64,000 nt of DNA, from positions 124,001 to 188,000 of the forward strand of contig WOAB01000126.1 of the NCBI GenBank assembly GCA_027886185.1. Direction: 5' to 3'. Of this stretch, positions 42,304 through 54,277 are shown in pieces. Under the pieces are notes generated by a model, which worked only from the letters and a program-made list of their open reading frames with translations, did not search any database and was not told the origin of the DNA. A program made the position numbers and the translations under genes. Position 1 is the first letter of the stretch. Each line of letters starts with the position of its first letter. This DNA is from Rheum nobile. Its lineage: Eukaryota; Streptophyta; Magnoliopsida; Caryophyllales; Polygonaceae.

Positions 42304-43062
42304 TGATGGCTCCCTACCCTCCACCTTAACGGCAAAAGACAAAGAAGACAAGTTGATCATCCGTGCACCCGAACCCTTGACCAGAGTGAGAGCCCGCGCC
42401 ATCGATCAAGCAACACAGTCGATGGTCACCAGGTGCATCGCAAGTATCGGCAATGCCCCGAGCCCACAGGCGTGACCGCAGTCACGTTTTTGGGTTTTGA
42501 GGTTAACTAGTTGAGGCCGTCGCGTCGCGCGTTGTCGCGCATCTCCTGTGTCGCACGCATCGAGTGACACTCGCTGTGTCGTGCGCTCCGCGTGACACTC
42601 CCTGTGTCACGCTCTCCCTAGCGCATCTCTTGCGGCGCACCCTTTGCTTAAGTTTATGAAAGTTGAGGTTTATCTCCTTGCTTGAGCCTAGACGTCACCC
42701 TATCCTTGTTGTGGTTTTTATCTCAAACTCATCTCTTTGAGTCCAAGTTCCTAACTTTGAGCCAGCACGATCATCTCTTTAATCGTCAACAAGATCATCT
42801 CTTGGATCTCATCAAGGCCATCACTTTGGTCTCGCTACGCTCGATCTCTTTCGAGTACCTATCCAACCGATTTCCTTCCAGGACTTCGTGCAATGCAACA
42901 AGGTTATGCACCCTTCGCTTCCACGTCATCCACGGAAGAAAAGTCATCTCTTTGGCAATCATGAAAACCTCAAAGGCACTGTGAGATGCAAGCTTTGCAC
43001 TTGGCTTGACTACATTGCGTTCCAGGGCACTTGCGAACGTGATAACGGGGACTTTTGCATCA
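42304..43062 (+). repeat. LTR of element D, end uncertain
   Basis: Starts TGATGGCTCCC after AAGAAGGGGAGAA. The polyprotein frame runs in as far as 42475, including EPLTRVRARAIDQA. Around 42890 it resembles the LTR of B (TCGTGCAATGCAACAAGG against TCGTGCAATTCAACAAGG). A GCATCA at 43057-43062 is the last plausible LTR end, but no PBS follows. Short GTGTCGTGCGCTCC-like repeats lie at 42560-42610. Confidence 0.5.
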
Positions 43063-43859
43063 ATCTAGTTCAAAGAACTAGTGGGCTTTCGAGAAATTGT
43101 TTCACGTAAGAGGTCGTGAGCACCCCTTGGCTGCCATCACGTTGGCAGACATGAAATCCGAGAGTGTAAAGTTGATCCAAGGAAGTTGGCGACTTGCTTG
43201 ATCATGATCCGTCCCGAAGGCGATCTAGGACTCTTTCAAGGACTCATTTCGCATCAACAACTCTACGGATTATAAGATTTTTAGCAAGCTATGGGGAAAA
43301 TCCAATTGCGGCTAAGCAATTAAAACGCAAAACTTATAAGATATTGTCAATTAAATGTGGTACTATACATGGACATGAGGAGATGAACGCAAAACGGAGA
43401 ATAAAGTAAAGAGGAGAATGAAGATTAAGGGAGAAAAAATTACAATTCTCCAGTTCTGTTTTGGGATGTAGTGGTTTAATTGAATGTGGGTGAGAGTTGT
43501 AGTTTGTGATTTTCATCCAAACAAATAAAGTGAATTCAAAAGGCCAAAAAAATTGAGAGCCAGAAGGTAGGAGTCATGGGACAAATGTTAGTTCCAGGTT
43601 TAGTCAGATTTCAGTTCAAACTTTAGCCAAGTGGCTAAAACTTTTGTGAAGACATTCCTTCAACTTTAATATTAAGGAGATGAGTTAATATTTACATGTA
43701 CAACAAACATAAATATATAATTTATCATGATTGATAAAGGATATATTTATTTAGTTACACTAAGAAAAGTAATGGAGAACGTGGCATGATATTATGAGAT
43801 TACTTTATGGAAAAAGTAATGAAGTTCATCTTTGTAGTCGACTCACTGACCCTGATGAG
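43063..43859. other. Unassigned sequence
   Basis: About 800 bp of increasingly AT-rich sequence with no supported ORF, RNA gene or repeat recognisable to me. Confidence 0.4.
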
Positions 43860-44030
43860 TAGGGATGGCAATCTCACCTGCACCTGATGGATACCCGACT
43901 CACCTGACACGAAAACTCAGGTAAAACCTGAATAATGTTGGGTGACGGATGGATGTGGATGAAGGTCTTTCACCTATCACCCGACCCGATACACCCGAAA
44001 TATATATAATTGTGTATCCTTAGTATAAAA
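43860..44030. mobile_element. Possible hAT-type MITE terminus
   Basis: TAGGGATGGCAA followed by ACCTGCACCTGATGGATACC and ACCCGA repeats is the wording I know from the ends of hAT-like plant MITEs. I found no matching inverted end nearby, so it is at best a fragment. Confidence 0.25.
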
Positions 44031-44167
44031 TTCACAGATATTTAACTTTACTTTGTCGGTATTGTTCTCATTTTTCATTCAAATGTTGCTTATGTATTAA
44101 AAGAACTCTTTTATAACCTATTTATTCCATATTACTTATAATATTAACAAGAATTTTTGTACTACAT

Positions 44168-44407
44168 GTGTTGCTGCTCACACGTGTTGTTGCTCGCAAG
44201 TTGGCTAGGGCATTTCCATATGCCAATGGTGCTGACCCAACTATGAGCGCTATCACTCAAGCCCAAGCTCTCCAACTACTTTGGGACATAAAAAGAGGGA
44301 TAATGAGCCTTGGAGCACCGAGAGAAGTGCAAGTTGGTGCGGTCACTTTGATCCAAGCTTGCCCGGACAACGACCTTGACTTAACCATGGGTGGAAATCC
44401 ATTCTAG
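44168..44407 (+). pseudogene. 79-codon ORF, possibly a gypsy LTR-encoded tail
   Basis: Contains PTMSAITQAQALQLLWDIKR, reminiscent of the AITRAKA/PITRARA tails that other elements here encode at the start of an LTR. A diverged LTR piece is therefore possible. No other LTR feature is seen nearby. Not a recognised protein family. Confidence 0.25.
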
Positions 44408-45058
44408 ACATGCATTTTTGCTCATTTTTTGATATGATGTGGCACATGGACCCTACATCATAATATAAAATTTGAAGGTCCATTAGTTCAATATCATGCA
44501 GTTTGACTCGGGCAGCTTAAAGGTCTATTGATTTCTAGGTTTTGAACATTTTAGTTCTATTTAAGGTTTCGCTTGCAACCATTTTTTAGCACATTAAACT
44601 TGAACATATTTTGGAGATTTTCTACTGGAAAAGCTTGAGATTTCCATAGGTTTGTCATCCTTTGACTTGGTGTGTTTACAGAAGCCAAGTAGCTTTGAGA
44701 GTCGTGAGTTTATCCACGAACAAATCTACGTCTCTAGAGTATTATTGGTGTGTTTATCCATTAGTTCTTAGTTGCTTATCCCCTCGAAATTTCATCTCCA
44801 AATGCTATCTTTTTTCTCGGGCAACTCACTAGCCCTAGTTCGTAATTAGAGGAAATCAATTTCAAGTGATGAGTCTCAAAACATTGTTATAAGTGTAAAT
44901 AAATCGAAGGAACAAATGTTGAATTTTGTTTAAACGCTTTAACCTCTTTCGGGAATTTCGGCCTCGGCCACTTTATGGGGCCTTATTGTTACTATTCCCT
45001 TTGTCTTTTCTTATTATTTCAAAAGTTTCTAAATAATTCATGGCTTCTAGACAGATTT
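44408..45058. other. Unassigned AT-rich sequence
   Basis: No gene or repeat recognised. It ends in the target-site duplication of the LINE. Confidence 0.4.
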
Positions 45059-45072
45059 AATATCTATGTACC
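45059..45072 (+). repeat. LINE target-site duplication, left copy
   Basis: AATATCTATGTACC, repeated exactly at 48958-48971 directly after the poly(A) tail. Confidence 0.9.
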
Positions 45073-45184
45073 TTTCTAATGGTGTGAAGTTCTGCCTTTC
45101 TAATGGTGGTCTGGATTGGAGATGTACTTTTTTCTATGGTTGGCCTGAATCAGTTAACAAGCATCTTTCTTAGGGGCTTCTGGA

Positions 45185-45956
45185 CAGACTTGCTCAGGAA
45201 GAGGGTGATTGTTGGCTTTGTGTTGGTGATTTCAATCAGGTTCTGTCATCTTTAGAAAAGATTGGTGGACTTGCATCTTCTACTCACTCTATGCTTGATT
45301 TTCATGCTTGTCTCAATCATTATGGCATGTCTCATATCCCTTGGAATGGAGGTATGTTCACCTGGTCAAATGGCAGGAGGGGCTCTGCTTGTATCCAAGA
45401 AAAGCTTGACAGGGCTATTGCTTCTCAAGAATGGTTGCTCAAATATCCAAATGCTCTTGTTTCAAATTTGGGCTTCTATGGGTCTGATCATGCTCCTCTT
45501 GTTGCTGTCCTGGATAAGACTTCTTTCCTTCAAAACAATATGTTGAGGCCTCGACCTTTCAGATTTGAGGCTATGTGGATTGGTGCCCCTGGTTATGAAC
45601 AAGTTGTTAATTTGGCTTGGTCTTCCTCCTCTGCTTTCCTTCCAATGACTGTCCGCTTATCCCTTGTTCAAATTACTCTTCAAAGATGGAATAAGACTGA
45701 TTTTGGGAATGTTAATACCAAGTTAAAAATCATCCAGGATAAAATCTCTTCTCTCTTCCAACATCCAATGACTGCAACTGATGCTGACTGTTTCAGTGCC
45801 TTACAGAAAGAGGAGGCGATTGTGCTACAACAACAAGAAACTATGTGGTTTCAACGCTCACGAGCCAATGAGATGCGCAATGGTGATAAAAACACAAGGT
45901 ACTTTCATGTAAAAGCCAGTGGCAGGAAAATGAGGAACCACATTAGTGGGCTATAG
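45185..45956 (+). pseudogene. LINE endonuclease, C-terminal half
   Basis: An exonuclease-endonuclease-phosphatase type domain, which nicks target DNA for target-primed reverse transcription. Motifs: CWLCVGDFNQVLSS (Asp/Asn), GGMFTWSNGRRGSACIQEKL and LDRAIAS, and the terminal GSDHAPLVAVL with catalytic Asp-His. The N-terminal Glu motif is missing because of truncation. The frame runs on to a linker with NEMRNGDKNTRYFHVKASGR, typical before plant LINE RT, and is stopped by TAG at 45954-45956. Confidence 0.88.
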
Positions 45957-47319
45957 AATGCAGATGGATCAATGGCTAATTCTCATGATCAAATGGAGCA
46001 GGTGGTTTGCTCTTATTGCAACAATCTATTTGATTCTAATGCAACACATATTTTGGCTGACCTTTTGAGTAGAAATAATGTTTCAGTTTCTGAGGCTATT
46101 AATGTTGTTATGGTTGCACCTTTTTTGGCTTCTGAAGTTGCTTATGTTCTTTAAAAAATGCATCATTCAAAGTCACCTGGCCCTGATGGTCTACCTGTAT
46201 TATTCTTCAAGCATCATTGGAATATTATTGGCAAGGATGTTACTTCTGTAATTCTGGACATCCTCAATGGTGGTTCAATGCCAGTTGATCTGAACTACAC
46301 ATTCTTGACTCTGGTGGCTAAGGTTTCATGTCCCTCACGCATGACTGATTTTAGACCTATTAGCTTGTGTAATGTCATGTATAAGATTGTATCAAAATGC
46401 ATTGCTAATAGGCTCAAACCTTATTCTTAATGATTCCATTTCTGAAACTCAGAGTGCATTTATTGTTGGACGCTCTATCTGTGACAATTCCATTGTTGCA
46501 GCTGAGTTATTTCACTATCTCAAGAATAAGAAATCTGGTAGAAGGGGTTACATGGCAATTAAGATTGATATGGCCAAGGCTTTTGATAGGGTTGAATGGG
46601 GTTTTTTGGAAGTTGTTATGTTGCATATGGGTTTCCACAGAAATTGGATTGCTTTGATCATGAAATGTATCACTTCAGTGTCCTATTCTACTCTTCTAAA
46701 TGGGGTGCCCACTCCTACAATCTATCCTAAGAGAGGTTTAAGACAGGGAGATCCATTATCTCCTTTTCTTTTCCTTCTAGTTATGGAGGGCCTTTCTAGC
46801 TTGTTTAAGTCGTTCCGTTCTAGAGGCCTTATCCATGGGATCAAAGCTGCAGCCTCTGCTCCTGTCATCTCTCATCTATTATTTGCAGACGACTGCATTA
46901 TTTTTGCGCGTGCCAATCTCCATGAATGTTAGAGCATTTGTGAGCTGCTCAGAATTTTTGGCTTGGGCACTAGTCAGTTTATCAACCCTTCAAAAACTAA
47001 AGTCACATTCAGCTCAAATGTTTCCTCCATTCAAAAATCCTCTATATTATCCTTTCTTGGTTTTAAGGAAGCAGACACAAATGACAAATATTTGGGGCTC
47101 CCGACTTTTATTGGTAGATCAAAGAAGCTGGTTTTCAGTGAGTTGGTTGACAGAGTTAAAAAGAAGGCTAAAGGATGGAAAATTTCTTCTTTATCTCAAG
47201 CTGGAAGGAAAGTTCTTATCAAGGCTACACTACAGACGATTCCTTCTTACCTCATGAGCTGTTACAAATTGCCAAAATCTGTGTGTCATGATCTCAACAT
47301 CATTGTTGCTAGTTTCTGA
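45957..47319 (+). pseudogene. LINE reverse transcriptase
   Basis: MHHSKSPGPDGLPVLFFKHH marks RT block 1, and DFRPISLCNVMYKIVSKCIA block 2. An extra base near 46425 shifts the frame before SISETQSAFIVGRSICDNSI. Block 3 is AIKIDMAKAFDRVEWGFLEV, block 4 is GLRQGDPLSPFLFLLVMEGL, and the catalytic box LLFADDCIIFA (about 46877-46909) has both aspartates. Stops lie at 46152-46154 and 46930-46932. Downstream are KYLGLPTFIGRSKKLVFSEL and GWKISSLSQAGRKVLIKATL. It ends with TGA at 47317-47319, likely from Trp. Confidence 0.9.
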
Positions 47320-48926
47320 TGGGGTGCTCAGGAACAAAAAAAAGATTCACTGGGGTAAGTGGTCTTCTCTGTGTGATTCAAAGCTTGTTGGTGGGATGGG
47401 TTTCAGATATTTTGAGGCCTTTAATTTGGCTCTACTTTTCAAACAAGTTTGGAGGCTGCTTCTCAACCCTTCCGCTACTGCAGGACTTATTCTAAAGGCA
47501 AGGTACTTCCCTCACTCTGATGTGCTCCATTCTTCTCTTGGCTCTCATCCGAGTTTCATATGGCATAGTATTTATCAAGCAATATGGGTTGTTAAGCGTG
47601 GTTGTTACTGGGAATTGGAGAATGGCACGTCGATAAATTTTTGGAATGGAGCTTGGCTCCCTCAGCCACATACTTTCTCTTTGATCTCTCCAAAACGGTT
47701 GAGGGAGCAACATCTGATGGTCTCGGATTTCTTTGACTTGCCTTCCTTGGACTGGAAATGGGAAGCACTTGAATCCAGATTGGTTGAGTATGATATTCAA
47801 GCGATAAGAAACTTGTTCCTTCTCTCACCTGACACATGTGACATCCTGAGATGGTTCTATTCCAAGGATGGCAACTTCAGTGTGAAGTCTGCTTACAAGG
47901 TCATTAAATTGGCTCTTTCTGATGCTGGCATTTCTTCTTCAAACAATCATCATACTGACTAAATTCTCTGGAAAAAGATTTGGAGCTTGAATGTCATTCC
48001 TAGAGCAAAACAATTCTTGTGGAAATCTATCAAAAATTATGTTCCATGTCTCACTAACTTGGTTCATAGGAAGGTTACGTCATCCTACTATTGTCCTCTA
48101 TGCCCTTCAAAAAAGGAATCTATGATCCATGTGCTTCTTTTCTTGTTCTGCTGCCAGGGAGTTCTGGGATCTTTTCCCTTCTCTTGAAGATGCTCATTCT
48201 CTACACCCTAACTCAATGTGGGACTGGTGGTGTGCTATCAATTCTGTTTTATCTCAGACTTCAACTGAACTCTGGTGTGTTGCAATTTGGGCTTTGTGGA
48301 ATAATAGGAATGCACGTCTCTTTGAAGGTTGTTGTAAAAGTCCTATCCAGCTTATGGAATCTGTTGCACTTCAAATTGACTCATCCCCTCCTTTGATAGA
48401 CAAGGTTCAGTTGATTGCTGTTAATTTTTGTTCTCCTTCGACTCCTGCAATTTTCAAGCTCTTCTGTGATGCTAGTCTTACTAATTGTGGTTCTGCTGCG
48501 CTTGGTTTTGCTCTGTTTGACATCAATGGATCATTGGTTGTTCTAGGGAGTAAGCATTCAAAACTTAGAACACCCATTGATGCATTGGAAGCTCATGCAA
48601 TTTTGTGGGGTCTTCAGGTTGACATTCAATTTGGTGTTTATACAGTTCATGTGCTCTCTGATTGGCAATCTGTTTGCTTGGCATGTGTTGCTTCCTCTGC
48701 GTCTGCTCTGAGAAACACTTGTAGGCTTATCATCAACAACATTCAGCAGCTTCTAGGATCTTTCCATTTCTATTCTTTTTTATTTATTCCTAGGAGATCC
48801 AATGTAATAGCTCATTATGTTGCATGTTTTGGTCTTTCTCTGCCTCTAGAGGCTTATGTGTTCTTTATGCATGTATCTCAATTGCCACCGCTGTTGGCAA
48901 ATGTACTGGTTTCTAGTTCTTCTTAA
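47320..48926 (+). pseudogene. LINE zinc-binding and RNase H region
   Basis: After a one-base shift in an A-run near 47340: IHWGKWSSLCDSKLVGGMGF and the plant zinc-binding RT tail (YYCPLCPSKKESMIHVL with LWKKIWSLNVIPRAKQFLW). A frameshift near 48150 leads into AIWALWNNRNARLFEG and a plant-type RNase H domain: KLFCDASLTNCGSAALGFAL (Asp), DALEAHAILWGLQ (Glu), VLSDWQSV (Asp), FIPRRSNVIAHYVACFG. A stop at 47960-47962 lies between. The frame ends at 48926, 31 bp before the tail end. Confidence 0.88.
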
Positions 48927-48957
48927 TGTTAATTATTAGCCTTTTATCAAAAAAAAA

Positions 48958-48971
48958 AATATCTATGTACC
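48958..48971 (+). repeat. LINE target-site duplication, right copy
   Basis: AATATCTATGTACC following the poly(A) run; identical to 45059-45072. Confidence 0.9.
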
Positions 48972-50718
48972 AATATATCTATGAACCCCATCATTGTACT
49001 ATTGGTTTTCAAATCTCTTTCAGTGTTCTATCATCACTTTGTAAACGTACATGTGGACTCTCAACTATATTTATGTTTGAATGTTATGGTTAACACTTGT
49101 TACTTGTTATGATGTTTAGTAAGATAATGAACCATAAATATTTAGAAAATACGGTATACGTGCAAATAGTGTTCTTACTGTCGGTACACAAACAAGGATG
49201 CATATTGAAGTACTCTTTATTTAAGGCAGACCCTATATACACGCATGTTTTTATCTTTGCGTACACATTTTGATATGGCTAAATTAAGCGTACAGGTAAA
49301 TGGGTACTCTAAGACAAAAATGTAGTTAAATTAGTACGCCAATAAGAAGCTTACCAAAAATGAAGAAAAATATTGGTACACCATATTGGGACGTACCAAA
49401 AGTGTGGGCCTTTATTCGAAATAAAGTGGACTAATTTATGGACAAATGTACATTTACACAAGGTGTAAAAGACAAGATCCTATACTCCCAATGAATAACT
49501 AGTTTTAGTAATAATTGTACTAGAATACATTAATTACTATTAAATTAAAAACAAGATTCCAAAAGCAAATATATTATTTAATATTTATCCATTTTAGTTT
49601 TTTTCTTTCTTTTCTTTCTGACACAAAAGTCTTTTCCTTTACCTTTTCATTTCTCTCTCCTCTCTCCTATGTCCCCGCTTCTCTGCCCCTTCTCATTCTT
49701 CACTCAAATCTAAATTACACCCATTTGAGAAAAGTTGCGAGAACACTAAGGGGGCATTTGGTATAAATCAGGTATCAGGTTGGAATCAGGAATCGGGTTA
49801 AGTAGGTATCGGGTTGGAACTCTATTCCTGAAAAAATGTGGTTGGTTACTTTTCTGGAATGAAACACAACTATCACTTTATATATTACAAATAATATTTA
49901 AATTACATAATTAATTAAAAAATAATATTTAAATTACATAATTAATTATATATGATATAATATGTGTCAAATTATCACTTTATATATTACAAATAAATCC
50001 CCATTCCCTTCAAATATATACTCTGTATATTACACCAAATAAATCTACAATTTACAGATTTCGTTTTCCCTTTCTTGTACTACACATACTTCCACATCCA
50101 ATTTTGAGAAGCAAGAGACAGCTTTGGTTGTTCACATGTACCAACCCAAAAATTTAGAGAGATTTGAAGGTTGTGGCGCCTTCCCCTCTGTGTCGTCGCC
50201 AATACCGGCCTTGTTCGCTCCTGCTTCGGCGCCTTTTTTCGTCGCTCCATTCACCGGTACTTCTTCAGCGGTCTCAGAATCAGTGGAAGACGAACGTAGA
50301 AGATAAAGAATTGGAGAAAGGGGGTAAAAAATCAGTAAAGAAAGAAGATGAAAAGATTGGGAAATAGGAGGATAAAGATTAAAAATTTCACCATCTCAGA
50401 GATGGAAGAGTGGGGAGATGGGAGGAGGAAGAAGGTGGGAGATTAAGGATAAAGATGAACAAAAAATAGGAAAAAGAAATGATTAGTTTAAAAATATTAC
50501 GGTTAATCGGTTATCGAAGAGTGGTGGTAGACTTGCAGACTATAGCATACATTCAAATTTACAACTATACCCTTTTAACTTTATTGAAAGTGTAAGGAAT
50601 CTTCGTACATATGCCATTTTGTGTAAGAAATTTTGTTTACACTGAGTGTAAACGTACCATAGTCCCTAATTTATATGGCCCATTGGTTTTATGGCGCACC
50701 AACGTTTCCACCTTTAAT
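48972..50718. other. AT-rich intergenic sequence with small duplications
   Basis: No gene supported. Contents: a pyrimidine-rich stretch (49598-49690); GGGGGCATTTGGTATAAATC at about 49751, like the start of some plant MITEs but without a matching end; and AATAATATTTAAATTACATA duplicated at 49890 and 49921, with ATCACTTTATATATTACAAA duplicated near 49871 and 49974. A short frame at 50124-50306 is unsupported. Confidence 0.4.
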
Positions 50719-51427
50719 ATCCTCTAGTCAGTAGTCCATCTACTGGTCCATGATTTTAATTGACCCATATCACCGTTTATAATTAAAATAAACACATTTT
50801 ATACTAGTCTCTCTTTCTCTCTCGACCCATCTTCCAACTCAAGCTCTCATCTGTCGTTACCGCTCCATTTACACTTGTAAATTAAAATAAACACATTTGA
50901 CCATACTCCCCAAACCTCAGATCACCCCATAACCCCGAGTTAACTAATCCTAAACCTCAAATCCGGCCACCTAATTGAATGGATTCCACCAATTTGCAAT
51001 TTTAGGGTTTTTCTATTTCGCCTAATTAAAAGAATTGAGGAGTTTGGGATCGAAAATGGCGAGAGATTCGCGCCGGTACCACCACTACAACATCTAGTTC
51101 CCACCACCCTCGATCTGCCGGCAATCCTAAATGCCCAGAGAGGAAGGAAAAAGGCCCAACTCCGACAACCGTTGTGCACCATAATACTTTTTCGTCACTC
51201 CGGGTGTCGGTGTCCCTCGTTGGAGATAAACGGAGAAGACTTCGAATTTGGACGGTGGAATAACTTACGAAGGGATCTAGACCATGAGTTGAGGACTTTT
51301 CAATTAAGGGTATTCGTTATAATAAACAATTTGGTAATGCTATGTCATTATGTTGTAACTTGGTGACTCTACCATGTGGACCAAAATTCCGGACTAGTAA
51401 AAGGACCATGTTAATGGACTAGAGGAT
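50719..51427. mobile_element. MITE-like inverted repeat, 709 bp
   Basis: ATCCTCTAGTC (50719-50729) is perfectly inverted as GACTAGAGGAT (51417-51427). Just inside, TGGTCCATG and CATGTGGACCA are also roughly inverted. No clear target duplication and no coding capacity. It could be chance in part. Confidence 0.3.
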
Positions 51428-51902
51428 CCTTATTCCTTAACCATCTTGGTGTATGTTAGAATGACGATTAGGGTTTGTTAGGAAAATAAGTTTATAAAGA
51501 GTTTTTTGTTTATAAGTAGTTGATAAATAGGGTTGTATAAAAAATTATGTTTGGTAAAAATTTAGTTTTTATAGGTATATGTGTAGTTTATTAGAAAAGT
51601 ATGAGTTGTGGAAAAATATAAAAAAAATTTATTACACGTTTATCGAAATGTTTAAAAGTAAGTTTTTGAAAAAAATTGGTTTTAAACAATAAGTAAGTAA
51701 GGCCAAACAAAGCCTTAATTAAAGTTTGGTTTATTTTAATCTAATTAAACTAGTGGTGTTTGAGTTTGAAGGCCAAATACAATAAAGAGTAAATATATAT
51801 ATTTTGGTAAAGACATATGTACATACTAACATACATATATATTGCGAATCTTACCATTACCTTCAAGAAAACTGTTACTAGTTGATCAATTGACGCCACC
51901 AA
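51428..51902. other. Unassigned AT-rich sequence
   Basis: No feature recognised. Confidence 0.4.
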
Positions 51903-52581
51903 ACTATACGATATATCCATAGTATATAACTATCATATGTCCCTATACGTTATAACAATATTATATAACTATACGATATAACAGTAGTATATAACTATAC
52001 GATATAACCATAGTATATAACTATACGATATAGCCATAGTATATAAATATATGATATGACAATAGTATATAACTATACGATATAACCATAGTATATAACT
52101 ATACGATATAACAATAATATATAACTATACGATATGACAATAGTATATAAACATACGATATAACAATAGTATATAACTATACGATAAAACCATAGTATAT
52201 AATTATACGATAAAACCATGTATAACTATAGTATATAATTATACGATATAACAATAGTATATAAATATACGATATAAACATGGTATATAACTATACGATA
52301 TAACAATAGTATATAACTATACGATATAACCATAATATATAACTATACGATATAACCATAGTATATAACTATACGATATAAAAATAGTATATAACTATAC
52401 GATATAACCATAGTATATAACTATACGATATAACCATAGTATATAACTATACTATGTAACTATAATATATAACTATACGATATAACAATAGTTATAACTA
52501 TACGATATAACAATAGTATATAAATATACGATATAACCATAATATATAACTATAGTATATAACTATGCAATATAACAATAG
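51903..52581. repeat. 26-bp AT-rich minisatellite
   Basis: About 25 imperfect copies of a 26-bp unit, consensus CCATAGTATATAACTATACGATATAA. Most variation is C/A in the CCATAG part and occasional loss of a few bases. Each unit holds TATATA and short palindromes (TATAACTATA, CGATAT), so it may form cruciforms or act as a DNA-unwinding or matrix-attachment-like region; that function is speculation. It lies about 600 bp before the tandem LTR array. Confidence 0.92.
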
Positions 52582-53171
52582 TTTATTTCATAAATATTCT
52601 AACAATTCAGATTATTTTTTTGTGCTGATGAACTCGAGCACATGTAAAACCTATTCCATTAATCACCTCTTTTGTTTTTCTCTTGTGGTGCAAATACTTT
52701 TTGGGATATTAATATTGAATGCTTCATATAGCCACTCAATATGTCAAAAACCGATCTAATCCGCCCAAATCCGCACGAAATCTGTAATAGCAAGATCCGA
52801 CCAACCCGAAAATTTGAACGACTCGATCGGCTCGATCAGTTTAATTAAAAAGACGATGATAAAAGACTAAAATGTATTTTTCATCCAAATACATGGTGTA
52901 AGTTTTTCCAATATGAGTTTGTTTTTATATCATCTACACGATTTTTAATTTTAGTGTAATATTAGTACATAACACTTATCATTTTTTGTTTATATTAATT
53001 TTCTAAAAAAAAAGTAGTTTAGTATTTTTATTATTGGTTTGCTGAATTTATAACACTATAGAGATATTGTTCAAATCGCGTATTTTGTAAATCGTATTCA
53101 TACAACATAATGTTTAAAATTTTATATATACCTTAAATATAAATTTTATATATTCATATACTGATACTACA
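52582..53171. other. AT-rich spacer before the tandem LTR array
   Basis: No gene or repeat recognised. At 53171/53172 it switches abruptly to the last about 90 bp of the array LTR. Confidence 0.45.
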
Positions 53172-53261
53172 TTCTGGAATCTGGCTGACGTGAGACCTTG
53201 CTTTGGGAGCCATCGGAGGCCTGTCCTTGCACCGCGCCTTCATTGATCCTTTGACTCATCA
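53172..53261 (+). repeat. Truncated first LTR of the array
   Basis: Only the last 90 bp, from TTCTGGAATCTGG to ACTCATCA. No target duplication can be assessed. Confidence 0.85.
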
Positions 53262-53263
53262 CG

Positions 53264-53275
53264 TGGTATCAGAGC
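53264..53275 (+). other. Array unit 1 primer-binding site
   Basis: Perfect TGGTATCAGAGC, two bases after the LTR end. Identical sites follow the LTRs at 56561-56572 and 63151-63162. Confidence 0.9.
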
Positions 53276-54277
53276 TAGCAAGATATTGCTCGAAACATGG
53301 CTTTAAAGTTTAAGAAAAATCAGTCTTGCAAGCCTAGACGTCCAACCCTAGGTCTTGCGTCTTAGTGTCTTGTGTTGAGTCTTTGCTTCGTTTGTTTTGT
53401 GTCCTTGCTTTGCCTTGTTTTCTTTGAGTCGTGTGTGTTGAATTTCTTGAGTCCATTGGCTGTAATTCTGAGCGGAAAAACCAAGGGAGAGGCCGAGATT
53501 GTGAGAATCTTCAAGTTGTTGCCTAGATCATACAATTTAGGGTGATCTTCTAGGTTGTTGTGGGCTGCATATCTGGTTGTTGCAGCACCTGTTTTTACTC
53601 TTTATTTTGTTGCTTAATTTGTGGTCGAGTTATTCAAAATTGTTTGAGTCCTTGGTCGTCTTCCTTGGCTGAAAACGATCCTTGAATTTGCATGACACTT
53701 GCGCTTGAATTAGGCCTCAATGTCCAGGCTACGGGAAATGCTCAATTGCTCTTATTTGGGTTGTGTTTTTCAAGTTGTAAACGTCACATTGGTGCCATAG
53801 ACGCCCCCATTCAATCAAAAAAAAAGAGAAAGCATTGCATTTGAGTCAAGAAAAAGTGATTGTATCTAGAAAAACTCGGCTAGCTAAACAGTGAAAGCCA
53901 TAGAAAAATTGGATCAACATTTGACAAAGTTCAAGAAGAAATCTTGTTGCATTTAGACGTGTGATTCAATTCAGTTTTGTACACAAAGTTCTCCATTTGT
54001 AAGGCAATTGAGCTTAGTAGCTTCCTTGGCGTTGCTTGCTTTGATTGTTGTTCAAGTGTCTCAAGTTCTTTGTGTCGTTTGTTGCTACTTCTTTTGTTCA
54101 TTTTGTTGAGTCTAGGAACCTTAAGCCTAGCCAAATTAGGAGTGCTTGCTTGGCTGAAAAGTCTTGCCTTTAAATCAAGTTTGGAGCTCCTTTCTAGCTT
54201 AGGGTCCATTGAGTAGTTTGGTGTCTTTGAGGACTTCTTGCTTGGCTGCCTTTTGTTTTCTATTTCATGTCAAGGAC
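53276..54277 (+). other. Array unit 1 leader
   Basis: About 1 kb, conserved in all four units. A hydrophobic Leu/Ser/Cys-rich frame (53977-54216, opening MYTKFSICKAIELSSFLGVA) recurs in units 2 and 3. It is contained in the leader, and its conservation follows from the general similarity of the units, so I do not call it a gene. Confidence 0.6.

Larger units (their letters stand above)
45073..48957 (+). mobile_element. 5'-truncated L1-type LINE
   Basis: 3,885 bp lying between perfect 14-bp duplications, ending in a short poly(A) run after TTTTATC. It contains the second half of the endonuclease, reverse transcriptase, a zinc-binding segment and an RNase H domain, the order of plant L1 ORF2. 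ORF1 and the start of ORF2 are absent through 5' truncation. A TTTCTAATGGTG string is repeated at 45073 and 45097, at the truncated end. Several stops and frameshifts make it inactive. Confidence 0.92.

Noticed and set aside
49751..50660. MITE starting GGGGGCATTTGGTAT
   Set aside because: No matching inverted end or target duplication could be found.
51903..52581. CRISPR-like array
   Set aside because: Repeats are contiguous without unique spacers, and the context is a plant nuclear genome.
53977..54216. Leu/Ser/Cys-rich small membrane-like protein repeated in array units
   Set aside because: It lies in the leader, has no signature, and its conservation does not exceed that of the surrounding non-coding leader by eye.
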